Shown: positions 17,847-26,996 of the stretch, piece by piece
Layout of the letters: the number at the start of each line of letters is the position of its first letter
How positions within the stretch are numbered: position 1 is the stretch's first letter
From: a bacterium
GTDB taxonomy: Bacteria > UBP6 > UBA1177
Direction: 5' to 3'
Length of the DNA stretch: 36,272 bases
Assembly (NCBI GenBank): GCA_022703485.1
Contig: JAKLDO010000028.1
Location: forward strand, 1 to 36,272
Program-made: the position numbers and the translations under genes
The notes under the pieces: generated by a model
The model's database searches: none
Seen by the model: only the letters and a program-made list of their open reading frames with translations
Told to the model about the DNA's origin: nothing

Positions 17847-17890
17847 TCTTTTTGAAATCATAACTATCTGAAATAACTCAATAAAATAAC

Positions 17891-17906
17891 TGGCATAAAA
17901 TTTGCT
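17891..17906 (+). promoter_or_regulatory. candidate sigma-54 (RpoN) promoter of the T2SS operon
   Basis: TGGCATAAAATTTGCT matches the -24/-12 consensus TGGCAC-N5-TTGCW, with the GG and GC doublets exactly 10 bp apart. Transcription would start near 17917, 30 bp before the gspC ATG. No comparable sigma-70 site stands out in the same intergenic region. Confidence 0.6.
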
Positions 17907-17946
17907 CAATCAGGCGGCTTTAGTTGTATTTATAGGTGGTTGCCTG

Positions 17947-18915
17947 ATGAAAAGTAGAACGATCCTGAACGCAGCGCTTTTTATTTCGATCGTGTTCGCT
18001 GTCGCTTCTCTCGTCGGTCTTGTGCTGAGCTTCGTTGTCAAGGGTGAACAGGTGTTCGTTCCGGTCAGCAAAAGCTATTACAAGAGCACGGCGACCGAAA
18101 GCGCCGAATCGAAAAAAGAGAGCTTCTATTTCGGCCAGAACAGTGAGAAAGTGTCCTCCAGCAATGTCTTTGATGCCGCCGCGAGGTCGATCGCCCTTTC
18201 CGGGAGCAGTACCGGTGACCTTACCGTCGATGGCGGAGTTCCCGAAGCGAGCGAAGATGACATAGCCTACTATTTCGAAAATCCTGACAAATGCCCTCTG
18301 ATGGGCGGACTTACCCTCGGTGGCACGATCGTTGCCGGCAAAATGGAGGATTCCGTAGCCATAATGAAGGAAGGCAGGGGGGAAGACACTGCAATTATTG
18401 CAAGAGTCGGATCGGAAGTGACTCCCGGTGTCATTCTTGCCCTTGTATGGAGAAATTTCGTGGTCCTCAAGACAACAGGCGGTGTTAAATGTATCGGTGA
18501 AGGTGTTGCGGAAGGAAGAGGCGGCACCGGAGATGTTAAATCCTCTGAAAACGGCATGACTGCGGCAGGCGGGGATCAGGATATCGAGGTCAGGAAAGTG
18601 GGCGAGAACCAGTATGTGCTCCGCAGATCCGATCTCACTAAGGTTACAGGCAATCTCAATTCGCTTGCAAGACAGGCGAGGATAGTCCCGTCAAAAAAGG
18701 ATAACGGATTCAAAGTGTTTTCAATAACAGCCGACAGCCTTTACCAGAAGATAGGGATACAGAACGGTGATGTCATAAAATCGATAAACGGCATTGAGCT
18801 TTCCAGTCCGGATAAAGCACTCGAAGCTTATTCAAGGCTTCAGAGCGCATCGAAGCTTTCACTTGATATCGTCAGGAGAGGACAGCCGCAGACAATGGAA
18901 TATACAATAGAGTAG
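17947..18915 (+). CDS. gspC: GspC, type II secretion inner-membrane clamp protein
   Basis: Bitopic inner-membrane protein that links the secretin to the inner-membrane platform. It has one N-terminal transmembrane segment (about residues 7-30), a homology region (LTLGGTIVAG to WRNFVVLKTTGGVKCI, about 118-180) and a C-terminal PDZ domain (GFKVFSITADSLYQKIGIQNGDVIKSINGIEL, about 258-322). I chose ATG 17947 because an AGGTGG site is upstream and the signal anchor begins right after it; the frame also opens at 17902, inside the sigma-54 site. Ten bp separate it from gspD. Confidence 0.88.
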   Translation: MKSRTILNAALFISIVFAVASLVGLVLSFVVKGEQVFVPVSKSYYKSTATESAESKKESFYFGQNSEKVSSSNVFDAAARSIALSGSSTGDLTVDGGVPEASEDDIAYYFENPDKCPLMGGLTLGGTIVAGKMEDSVAIMKEGRGEDTAIIARVGSEVTPGVILALVWRNFVVLKTTGGVKCIGEGVAEGRGGTGDVKSSENGMTAAGGDQDIEVRKVGENQYVLRRSDLTKVTGNLNSLARQARIVPSKKDNGFKVFSITADSLYQKIGIQNGDVIKSINGIELSSPDKALEAYSRLQSASKLSLDIVRRGQPQTMEYTIE

Positions 18916-18924
18916 GAGAGAGAT

Positions 18925-21477
18925 ATGTTTTGGAAAAGAACTGCAATTCTGATGATGGTCTTTTTGCTGGTATTCAATGTTTTTGCAAAGGATGACGAGG
19001 ACGTGACAGTCCCCGTAAATCTTAACAGCAAGCTCAAAGGCCTTAAAAAACCTGTTATGCCCAAACTTTCACAGGGGCTGAAAACTTCATCAAAGGACAA
19101 GGAGAAGAGCGAATCTGATGCCGGAAAGCCCAAGGACGGTTCGGATCCTGCAACTCCCGGTGTCAAGACGGTGAACGCACCGAAGACAAAAACACTTCTT
19201 GACAAGGAAACTCCGGCTGACGGTGATGCTGCAAAACTTGTGGATGCTGTCAAGATCGAGGTCAAGGATGTCAAGCCCATGGACCCGAATGTCAAGATCA
19301 AACTTGATTTCAAGGAAGAGGACCTCATTAATGTCGTCAAGACATTTTCTGAGCTTATGAGAAAGAACTTCCTCCTTCCTGAAAGCCTCGGAAAGGTCAA
19401 GGTCAACATCATGGCTCCGCAGATGGTTACGCTCCGTGAAGCATATCAGACATTCCTCACTCTTCTTTCCGTTAACGAGTTCAGCGTGACTGAGGATGGA
19501 AAATTCACCATAATAACAAGGGAGAAGAACATTCCCGAAATGAGGATCCCTTTCTATAAAGGTACCGATGTTCCTGATTCGTTCAGGATGATAGCGACTA
19601 TCATGAAGTTCCAGTATGTGTCCGCAACCGACATGGATAAAGTTCTGAAGCTTTTCAGGGATAAAGGGGCGACATCGGTGATATTCGATGAAAAGACCCT
19701 GATAGTTGTGGATTACGCCGCAAATATCAGGAAAATAAAAACTCTCGTGGAAGAGCTTGATCAGCCGTCTGAATCCGATTCAGCGAAACTTTTCTTTCTT
19801 AAACTGAATCATGTCGCCGCCGCAGATGCAAAGAAGATACTCGATGACATTTTCAAGGATTTTGCAAAGAAAGGTTCTGGCAAAAATAAAAGTGCCGCCG
19901 ACAGCGGACCCAGACTTTCGGGTGTTTCAGGACAGGCGCTTTCCGCACCTCCGGGAAAAGGTTCTGCGGCACAGGGTGATGAAGAGGCTCTTTCAGAAAA
20001 TGTCTATCTGCAGATGGTCGCTGATGACAGAAGCCAGCAGCTTATAATCCTCTGCACTCAGCAGACTTATAATCTGATAATGCAGATAGTTCAGAATATA
20101 GACAGAGAGGTCGAGGGCGAAGGCGAGATACATGTTGTGAAGCTTCAGAACGCAAAAGCTGAAGACCTTGTGAAAACTCTTACGCAGGTGTCGAAGAACA
20201 AGAAAGCGCAGGGGGGAACAACGGCCAAGAACACCAAAGGCACCGATGTTTTCGAAGGCGAAGTGCAGATATCTTCGGATGAATCGACAAATTCACTTGT
20301 CGTGGTCTCTTCAATACAGGATTTCAGGAACCTCAAGAAAGTCATAGAGAAGCTTGATATAAGAAGGAAACAGGTATTTGTCGAAGCGGCCATCATGGAG
20401 GTCAATGTCGATGACAACCTTGAATACGGAAACGCATACACGGCAGGCGGTTTCGAGGTGAGCGTTGCAGGTGAAAAGATGCCGATATTCTTCGGAAAGG
20501 CGCTTGACAGCAGTCTCACTCCGGGTCTTGTCGCAGGAATGGTGGGCCCTGTCATAAGCGGAACAGAGGGCATCCCCGGTCTCGGCCTTGCAGGCGGAAT
20601 TCCGTCTCTGGGCATAATCCTCAATGCCGCAAGGACCGATTCAGCGGTCAATGTAATGTCAACTCCGCACCTTCTCACGACGGATAATGAAGAAGCTGAG
20701 ATAACTGTCGGTGAAACGATCCCGTTTCCGTCAGGCAACATCATCAGCGGCACGGCAGGAAGCACGATAACCTACACGAGAGAGGATGTCGCTCTTAAAC
20801 TCAAGATAAAACCCCAGATAAATGAATCGGGCTACATGACCCTTGAGATAAATCAGGAGATCACTGAGCTCGGCGCCCAGACACAGTTCGGTTTCAGGAC
20901 CACGAAAAGACAGGCTAAGACGATAATAAATGCTGAGAACGAGCAGACGATAGTGATCGGCGGACTCATGAAGGATTCTATAACGGAAAGTGAGAACAAG
21001 GTCCCTCTGCTAGGAGACATTCCTGTTCTCGGTGTTTTCTTCAAATACAAGAGAAATGTTAAGAAAAAGGTCAATCTTCTCATAATACTTACTCCCCATG
21101 TGATCGAGAGCAAAGAGGATTTTGCAAGGATACTCAAGAGGAAGATCGACGAAAGAGAGGAGTTCACAAGGAAATTCTATGGCGGAACCGGCACGGCATT
21201 TGAAGAGAATGTATATCTCGAAAAGAAGAGAGGAGCTCTCCTTTCAATAGTCAAGGTCGTTGATGAAACGAACAGAAAGGAGGACGAGGAGATACTCAGA
21301 AAGAAATCTAGAAAAGCCGATGACAAGACCATCATGGTGACCCCCGACGGAAAAGAGGAGGAGGTAAAAAAAGAAGGGGATGACACTTCAATTGATATTG
21401 AAAAAGCCCCTGAAAAGACCTCCGACAGCGAAGATTCCCTTGTTCCTGAGATGGTTCCTGAAGTTGATGGAGAATAG
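18925..21477 (+). CDS. gspD: GspD, type II secretion secretin
   Basis: Outer-membrane channel of the T2SS, 850 residues. It has a signal peptide (1-21), a Lys/Asp/Pro-rich linker to about 120, N0 (about 122-200), N1 (205-282), N2 (285-395, with a Gly/Ser/Ala-rich insert at about 315-355), N3 (400-480) and the secretin barrel (about 485-735). The barrel includes VNVMSTPHLLTTDNEEAEI and VPLLGDIPVLGVFFKYK. A tail of about 110 residues, strongly charged and ending DSLVPEMVPEVDGE, follows; it is longer than usual and could be the pilotin-binding region. GGAGAG precedes the ATG. gspE starts 3 bp after the stop. Confidence 0.95.
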   Translation: MFWKRTAILMMVFLLVFNVFAKDDEDVTVPVNLNSKLKGLKKPVMPKLSQGLKTSSKDKEKSESDAGKPKDGSDPATPGVKTVNAPKTKTLLDKETPADGDAAKLVDAVKIEVKDVKPMDPNVKIKLDFKEEDLINVVKTFSELMRKNFLLPESLGKVKVNIMAPQMVTLREAYQTFLTLLSVNEFSVTEDGKFTIITREKNIPEMRIPFYKGTDVPDSFRMIATIMKFQYVSATDMDKVLKLFRDKGATSVIFDEKTLIVVDYAANIRKIKTLVEELDQPSESDSAKLFFLKLNHVAAADAKKILDDIFKDFAKKGSGKNKSAADSGPRLSGVSGQALSAPPGKGSAAQGDEEALSENVYLQMVADDRSQQLIILCTQQTYNLIMQIVQNIDREVEGEGEIHVVKLQNAKAEDLVKTLTQVSKNKKAQGGTTAKNTKGTDVFEGEVQISSDESTNSLVVVSSIQDFRNLKKVIEKLDIRRKQVFVEAAIMEVNVDDNLEYGNAYTAGGFEVSVAGEKMPIFFGKALDSSLTPGLVAGMVGPVISGTEGIPGLGLAGGIPSLGIILNAARTDSAVNVMSTPHLLTTDNEEAEITVGETIPFPSGNIISGTAGSTITYTREDVALKLKIKPQINESGYMTLEINQEITELGAQTQFGFRTTKRQAKTIINAENEQTIVIGGLMKDSITESENKVPLLGDIPVLGVFFKYKRNVKKKVNLLIILTPHVIESKEDFARILKRKIDEREEFTRKFYGGTGTAFEENVYLEKKRGALLSIVKVVDETNRKEDEEILRKKSRKADDKTIMVTPDGKEEEVKKEGDDTSIDIEKAPEKTSDSEDSLVPEMVPEVDGE

Positions 21478-21479
21478 TA

Positions 21480-23168
21480 ATGGCCAGAAAGAAGATAGGT
21501 GAACTGCTAATTGAAAAAGGATATCTTGACAAAGAGCAGTTGTACAGGGCGCTTGAAAGTCAGAAGCTCAGTCCGGGAAGGAAAATAGGACAGATACTTC
21601 TTTCTGAAGGCATCGTGAACGCCGACCAGCTTGCCGAGGTGTTCTCGGAGCAGAGCGGAATAAAGATGATCCCTGATGAATTCTTCAAGAAAGCGGACCC
21701 TTCGATACTCACTTCATTCCCGATAGGTCTTGCAAAGAAGTTCAAGGCGCTGCCTCTTTTCATCGATACTGATCTGCATGTGGCGATAGCTGATACAGAC
21801 CAGCTTCTCATGAACCAGCTCTATATGATCTACAAATGCAATGTCATTCCTTATGTCTGTTCATCGAACAAGATAATGGACCAGATAAATCATGCCTACA
21901 GCAGGGTGGACAGCGGCGAGGAGTCACTTAAAGCCGAAGAGTTCGCTGATATGGCCGGAGATGCTGACATGGCGATCCCCGACCTTATAGACTCAAATGA
22001 CGAGGCTCCGATAATAAGGTTCGTGAACAATACCATAGCCAAGGCCGTTAAGGAGAAAGCGAGCGACATACATTTTGAATCCTATGAAGACGAAGTTCTC
22101 GTCAGGTTCAGGAAGGATGGAAAGCTTTATGTCGTGCAGAAAGTACCGAAGGCGGCCCAGTCAGGTCTTATCACAAGGATCAAGATCATGAGCAGGCTTA
22201 ACATTTCAGAGAAAAGACTTCCTCAGGACGGCAATATCAAGGTTAAAATAGCCGGCAATGACATCGATTTCCGTGTATCGACACTTCCGAGCATTCACGG
22301 TGAGTCTATAGTTCTCCGTATCCTTGACAAGAGATCACAGAAGCTTTCGCTGGATGAGAGCGGTTTCACAAAAAGGGACCTCGAAAGGATGAGAAAGATA
22401 ATCAGGATGAAACACGGTATTTTCCTTGTCACAGGTCCTACTGGAAGCGGTAAGACAACGACACTTTATTCGGCGCTGACAGAGATCAATTCACCGGATG
22501 TGAAGATCATTACTGAAGAGGACCCGGTCGAATATCAGCTCAAAGGTGTCAACCAGATCCACATAAATTCAAAGATAGGTCTGACTTTCGCTCACGGACT
22601 GCGTTCCATACTCAGGCAGGACCCTGACATAATAATGGTGGGAGAGATCAGAGACAAAGAGACAGCCGATATCGCCATCAACGCATCGCTTACCGGTCAC
22701 CTTGTTTTTTCGACCCTCCATACTAACGATGCCCCGACAGCCTTTACGAGGCTTATTGATATGGGAATAGAGCCTTTCCTCATTTCGTCCACTGTTCTCG
22801 GTGTGCTTGCCCAGAGGCTTGTGAGAAAGCTCTGTCCTAAATGCAAGGAGGCATATTATCCGCCGCCGGCAATACTTGAAGAGCTCGGTCTTGATCCGGC
22901 TGAATACGCAAACCATCCTTTCTACAAGGCGGTAGGATGTGATGAATGCGCTCAGACCGGTTATTCCGGAAGAACAGGCATATTCGAGCTTATCACAATG
23001 GATGATGAGCTGAGAAGGGCCGTTGTGACAAGGCTTGATGCAAGCGATATCAGAAAGATAGCCGCAGCGGCAGGCATGCTTAACTTGAGAGAGGACGGCG
23101 CAATGAAGGCGATCAAGGGAATAACATCACCTGAAGAGGTGCTTCTCAGGACTCAGGAGGATAACTGA
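21480..23168 (+). CDS. gspE: GspE, type II secretion ATPase
   Basis: Cytoplasmic hexameric ATPase, 562 residues. The N-terminal MshEN-type domain (about 1-140) begins with two related repeats (KKIGELLIEKGYLDKEQLYRAL; RKIGQILLSEGIVNADQLAEV), which in this family can bind cyclic-di-GMP. Walker A is GPTGSGKTTTLYSAL near residue 320, the Asp box is ITEEDPVEYQL, Walker B is RQDPDIIMVGEIRD, and the His box is STLHTNDAPTAFTRL. The zinc site is CPKC (about 456) with CDEC (about 488). The start overlaps the region of the gspD stop and the stop overlaps the gspF start by 1 bp. Confidence 0.97.
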   Translation: MARKKIGELLIEKGYLDKEQLYRALESQKLSPGRKIGQILLSEGIVNADQLAEVFSEQSGIKMIPDEFFKKADPSILTSFPIGLAKKFKALPLFIDTDLHVAIADTDQLLMNQLYMIYKCNVIPYVCSSNKIMDQINHAYSRVDSGEESLKAEEFADMAGDADMAIPDLIDSNDEAPIIRFVNNTIAKAVKEKASDIHFESYEDEVLVRFRKDGKLYVVQKVPKAAQSGLITRIKIMSRLNISEKRLPQDGNIKVKIAGNDIDFRVSTLPSIHGESIVLRILDKRSQKLSLDESGFTKRDLERMRKIIRMKHGIFLVTGPTGSGKTTTLYSALTEINSPDVKIITEEDPVEYQLKGVNQIHINSKIGLTFAHGLRSILRQDPDIIMVGEIRDKETADIAINASLTGHLVFSTLHTNDAPTAFTRLIDMGIEPFLISSTVLGVLAQRLVRKLCPKCKEAYYPPPAILEELGLDPAEYANHPFYKAVGCDECAQTGYSGRTGIFELITMDDELRRAVVTRLDASDIRKIAAAAGMLNLREDGAMKAIKGITSPEEVLLRTQEDN

Positions 23169-24397
23169 TGCCTTTATTCAGCTACAAGATAATCGACGCA
23201 ACTGGTAAAGAGAAGAAAGGTACTATCGAGTGTGCCAACAGGAATGCGGCAAAATCGAAGTTCATGGCTGACGGTTATTACATTACCGAGATAAAAGAGC
23301 TCTCGAAAAACGACACTTTAAGTTTTGATCTGATAAAGAGCGTTCTTGCGATAAGAAGGAGAAAGGTCCCGCTTGATGAAGTGGCTTCGATGACAAGACT
23401 TCTTGCCACACTCCAGAAGGCGAAGATCCCTCTTGTCGAAGCCATTGATGCAGTCGCCCAGCAACAGGAGAACAAGGTGCTCCAGGATGCGATGCTCATG
23501 ATAAAGGGAAAGATGAACGAAGGTTACAGTTTCAGCCGCAGTGCGAGGGATTTCCCTGACATTTTTGACGACCTTTTCTGTAATATGATCGCGGCCGGTG
23601 AAGAGAGCGGAGCGACCGACAGAGTGCTTCTGAGACTTGCAGGTTTCATGGAGTCGCAGGTCGATCTGCGTAACAGGGTGAAAAGCGCCATGACATATCC
23701 GGTGATACTGATGTTCGTGGCTGTCCTTGTCGTCGGAGTTCTTTTTACGGTTGTTATTCCTAAACTTTCAAAGATGTTCGAAGACATCAATATGGCGCTG
23801 CCTTTCCAGACCAAGGTTCTGATATGGCTCTCCGGCTTCATGGGGAACTGGTGGTGGCTGATAGCTATCCTTCTTGTCGCGGCATTTGCAGTTTTCAAGA
23901 GATACATAGGCACTCCGAAAGGTGAGATATGGTGGAGCAGACTGCTCATAACCATGCCGGTGTTCGGAAGGGTTAACAGGATGGTCGCGGTAAGCAGGTT
24001 TGCAAAGACCCTTTCAACACTGCTTCACGCGGGAGTTCCCATCCTTAACGCGATGGACATCGTCAAAAAGGTCATAGATAACAAGGTGCTTGAGAACGCC
24101 GTTGCCGCGGCGAGAGAGAACATAAAGGAAGGTGAATCGATAGCCGTTCCTCTTAAAAGGAGCGGAGAGTTCCCCCCGATAGTGATACAGATGATCTCAA
24201 TAGGCGAGCAGAGCGGAGATCTTGAAGAGATGCTCGAGACCCTTGCTGACAGCTATGAAAAAGAGGTCACTTATACTATGGACAGGCTCACCTCGATGCT
24301 TGAACCGGTAATGATCGTCGCTCTTGCGGTCGTCATAGGGTTCATAGTGTTCGCGGTTGTCATGCCGATACTGAAGATAAACGATGCAGTCGGATAA
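23168..24397 (+). CDS. gspF: GspF, type II secretion inner-membrane platform protein
   Basis: Polytopic inner-membrane protein of 409 residues with the duplicated T2SSF domain: the first half includes MTRLLATLQKAKIPLVEAIDAV and the second RFAKTLSTLLHAGVPILNAMDIV. Transmembrane segments lie near residues 175-200, 225-245 and 375-400. It couples GspE to pseudopilus assembly. Its stop at 24397 is followed after 16 bp by gspG. Confidence 0.95.
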   Translation: MPLFSYKIIDATGKEKKGTIECANRNAAKSKFMADGYYITEIKELSKNDTLSFDLIKSVLAIRRRKVPLDEVASMTRLLATLQKAKIPLVEAIDAVAQQQENKVLQDAMLMIKGKMNEGYSFSRSARDFPDIFDDLFCNMIAAGEESGATDRVLLRLAGFMESQVDLRNRVKSAMTYPVILMFVAVLVVGVLFTVVIPKLSKMFEDINMALPFQTKVLIWLSGFMGNWWWLIAILLVAAFAVFKRYIGTPKGEIWWSRLLITMPVFGRVNRMVAVSRFAKTLSTLLHAGVPILNAMDIVKKVIDNKVLENAVAAARENIKEGESIAVPLKRSGEFPPIVIQMISIGEQSGDLEEMLETLADSYEKEVTYTMDRLTSMLEPVMIVALAVVIGFIVFAVVMPILKINDAVG

Positions 24398-24413
24398 ACG
24401 AAAGGAGGAAGAA

Positions 24414-24845
24414 ATGTTAAAGAATTTTTTCAGGGCGCTGATCAGCGAAACTTCAAAAGGGGCCGCAAAGGGCTTCTCGCTTCTTGAGATCATGGTCGTC
24501 ATAACCATCATGGCGATGATAATGGGAGCTGTAGGGGTGGGTGTAATGACCTATCTTGACAAGTCCAAGATCAAACAGGCCAGGATCGATATCGGGACCA
24601 TCTCCAATGCTCTGGACCTTTATAAAACCGAGTTCACAAGATATCCGGACAGCGAAGACGGGCTTTCCAAGCTTGTCGAGGAGAAGATACTGAAAGAGAA
24701 GAAAGTTCCCAAGGACCCGTGGGGCAACGAGTACATCTACATTTATCCCGGGAACAACAATACTGACGGTTTTGATCTCTACTCTTTCGGACCTGACGGA
24801 AAGGAAGGCGGCAGTGACGATATAACCAACTGGGAAGAGGAATAA
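24414..24845 (+). CDS. gspG: GspG, major pseudopilin
   Basis: Major pseudopilin, 143 residues. The prepilin-peptidase site is KG/FSLLEIMVVITIMAMIMG, with Glu at +5 of the mature protein. The mature domain has the GspG features YKTEFTRYPDSEDGLSKL and VPKDPWGNEYIY, ending FDLYSFGPDGKEGGSDDITNW, with the acidic residues of the calcium site. I chose ATG 24414 because AAAGGAGG lies just upstream; the in-frame ATG at 24384 would sit inside gspF. The leader before the cleavage site is about 20 residues, longer than usual. Confidence 0.95.
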   Translation: MLKNFFRALISETSKGAAKGFSLLEIMVVITIMAMIMGAVGVGVMTYLDKSKIKQARIDIGTISNALDLYKTEFTRYPDSEDGLSKLVEEKILKEKKVPKDPWGNEYIYIYPGNNNTDGFDLYSFGPDGKEGGSDDITNWEEE

Positions 24846-24854
24846 GGGACTGAA

Positions 24855-25673
24855 ATGAAAAAAGCGCCCGGATTCTCAATGATAGAGATGCTTGCGGTCC
24901 TTGCGATGATAGTGTTCATCTCGGGTACTGCAATAGCAGGCGTTTCTAGGTTCGGCAGATACGCCGCCTCGAACGATCTGGGCACATTCAACTCTTTTCT
25001 CAGGTCAAGTTTTCTAAGTTCTGTCAGAAACAATCAGTACCTTAGAGTAGTGATAGATATGGAGGAAGGAACCTACTGGTCGGAAAAGAGCGAAACGCCG
25101 TTCTTCATTTCAACCGGAGAGGAGTTCAAGGCAAAGGAAGAGGAAAATAAAAAGCTTCTTGAGAGAATGGAAAGCGGTGATACGACAGACCCTTTCAAAG
25201 ACAAGGGTTCGGCTCTGGGCATGGACAGCATAATGCAGAAAGCGAGACTCCTTGCAAGCGATGAAATAGATAACTCTGATTACTATAACTATGAGAATTT
25301 CATACCTGACAGAAAATCGCTAAAGGACATACTGAGCCCCGATTTCCAGAAAGCGTCTGAGGTGAAGAAGTTCTCGGGCGGTATCATTGTCACAGGATTT
25401 TTTGCATATCACACTCCGGAGATAATAACTCCCGATCTCATAATGGAAAAGGAGCTTGAGAAGACTGTCTACATCTACATATTTCCTCAGGGCCGGATAG
25501 AGCCGTTCTTTCTTTCGCTTGGCGAGAGGTCTGATGAAGACGGTTTAAACAGCTTTTTGTTCATTTCATCCGATATGTTCATGAACACTAAGATAAAGCC
25601 GGGCAGTTTTGAAGAGGAAGTGAGTGATATGAGAGAGCTTCTGACCGACCGTGACGAGGAAGGGAAGTCATGA
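24855..25673 (+). CDS. gspH: GspH-like minor pseudopilin
   Basis: Prepilin-type leader PG/FSMIEMLAVLAMIVFISGTA with Glu at +5, then a soluble domain. At 272 residues it is well above the usual 150-190 for GspH; the extra sequence is a charged, helical-looking insert (about residues 75-170, KAKEEENKKLLERMESG onward). Assignment to GspH rests on its place between gspG and gspI and on the GspH-like SFLSSVRNNQYLRVVIDMEEGTYW start of the mature domain. It overlaps gspI by 4 bp. Confidence 0.75.
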   Translation: MKKAPGFSMIEMLAVLAMIVFISGTAIAGVSRFGRYAASNDLGTFNSFLRSSFLSSVRNNQYLRVVIDMEEGTYWSEKSETPFFISTGEEFKAKEEENKKLLERMESGDTTDPFKDKGSALGMDSIMQKARLLASDEIDNSDYYNYENFIPDRKSLKDILSPDFQKASEVKKFSGGIIVTGFFAYHTPEIITPDLIMEKELEKTVYIYIFPQGRIEPFFLSLGERSDEDGLNSFLFISSDMFMNTKIKPGSFEEEVSDMRELLTDRDEEGKS

Positions 25674-26335
25674 GACAGATGCGCGGTTTTTCACTCATCG
25701 AGGTTCTTGCCGCTGTAACGATACTTTCAGGTGTCCTTTTTGCCGTCACGAGAATAGTGTCGGCGAGCTATATTTATACATCGAAGATCCACAACATATA
25801 TCTCGGAACTGAACTTGCGAGGCTTAAGCTCCATGAGGTCGAGGAGATAATAAAAAAGGACGGCCTTCCTGAAATGGAAACTGAAGAGGAGGGTGAGTTC
25901 GAAGAAAGAGAATACAGTGATTTCAAGTGGAAATATTCAATAAAAAAGGTTTTCATCCCGCTTCCTGACATCTCTCCGTCATCTTCCGACAGCACGACAG
26001 GACAGGCTGAAGAGGCGGCTGGGATGCTTTCGCTTGCAAAAGGGAACATAGAGGATTTTTTTAAGGAGAGGATCAGGAAGCTGACCCTTAAAGTCTACTG
26101 GGGTGAAGGGGAAAAAGAATCGGAAAAAGTCGTGTTCACGGTATTTCTGACAACGGAAGGCTCTGTCAAGACATTCCAGCAGTTCCAGGGTAGCGGAGAT
26201 CCTTCCAAAGCCGGAAAGTCGGGCATACCCGATGGTGACGGCCGGAGGAAGTCAGATCCTGATTACAACAGATTCAGGACCCCTGACAGAGGAGACATGA
26301 TAAGGACGCCCGGCGGCGATGCCCGGCAGTTTTGA
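25670..26335 (+). CDS. gspI: GspI-like minor pseudopilin
   Basis: Type IV pilin-like leader RG/FSLIEVLAAVTILSGVLFAV with Glu at +5 and the GspI pattern of Arg/Lys-Leu-rich helix after it (YLGTELARLKLHEVEEII). At 221 residues it is longer than typical GspI (about 120-130). The extra part includes an acidic insert (METEEEGEFEERE) and a Gly/Pro/Arg-rich C-terminal tail (about 180-221). The ATGA overlap with gspH and the position before gspJ support the call. Confidence 0.78.
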   Translation: MRQMRGFSLIEVLAAVTILSGVLFAVTRIVSASYIYTSKIHNIYLGTELARLKLHEVEEIIKKDGLPEMETEEEGEFEEREYSDFKWKYSIKKVFIPLPDISPSSSDSTTGQAEEAAGMLSLAKGNIEDFFKERIRKLTLKVYWGEGEKESEKVVFTVFLTTEGSVKTFQQFQGSGDPSKAGKSGIPDGDGRRKSDPDYNRFRTPDRGDMIRTPGGDARQF

Positions 26336-26341
26336 GGGACG

Positions 26342-26995
26342 ATGGATAAGAAAGGTTTTACAATGATCGAGGTGCTTGTTTCGATGAGCATAACAGCGGT
26401 ACTTGTGATATCTGTCTATGTCTCTTTTTCTGGCATACTCACCGGAAGGTCCAAGATAAGGGAGATAACGGAAAGGGAAAGAAGGATATATTTCGCTCTT
26501 GAAGTGATAAGGAACGATCTGAGGAACGCTTTTCTCACTCTGAACAAGGGCGTGCCTGAAGAGACTCACAAGACGGTCTTTGTAAGTGTAGAGGACGATC
26601 CTGTGACCCATCTGACATTTACATCGATAAACCATGTCAGAATGCAGGCCGGAATAAAGCAGAGCGATCAGACTGAGATAGAATACTACGGTGATAATGT
26701 AGACGGTGAGAATGTTCTTTTCAGAAGAGAGAGCCTTTGGATAGATGAATATCCTGAAAAAGGGGGAAATGTCTATCCGGTGTTCAAAGGTTTCAAGAAA
26801 CTTTCATTTGAATACTGGAATTCCGTGACAAATGAATGGATGACGGAGTGGGACAGTGAAAGTGCCGAGAACATGAATGTGCTTCCTCCTAAAGTGAAGA
26901 TCACGCTGATCGCAAAGGAGGGAACCTCCGGAGAAGAGGATTACCGTATAGAGACGGTCGTAAATATAAAAATGCAGAGGGCTTTGAGCTTTTAA
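26342..26995 (+). CDS. gspJ: GspJ-like minor pseudopilin
   Basis: 217 residues with a type IV pilin-like leader KG/FTMIEVLVSMSITAVLVISV, Glu at +5, then a domain with IYFALEVIRNDLRNAFLT and beta-rich sequence to the end, a usual size for GspJ. GspJ forms the pseudopilus tip complex with GspI and GspK. The start follows gspI by 6 bp with GAGGGACG as ribosome site; gspK begins 1 bp after its stop. Confidence 0.85.
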   Translation: MDKKGFTMIEVLVSMSITAVLVISVYVSFSGILTGRSKIREITERERRIYFALEVIRNDLRNAFLTLNKGVPEETHKTVFVSVEDDPVTHLTFTSINHVRMQAGIKQSDQTEIEYYGDNVDGENVLFRRESLWIDEYPEKGGNVYPVFKGFKKLSFEYWNSVTNEWMTEWDSESAENMNVLPPKVKITLIAKEGTSGEEDYRIETVVNIKMQRALSF

Positions 26996-26996
26996 A

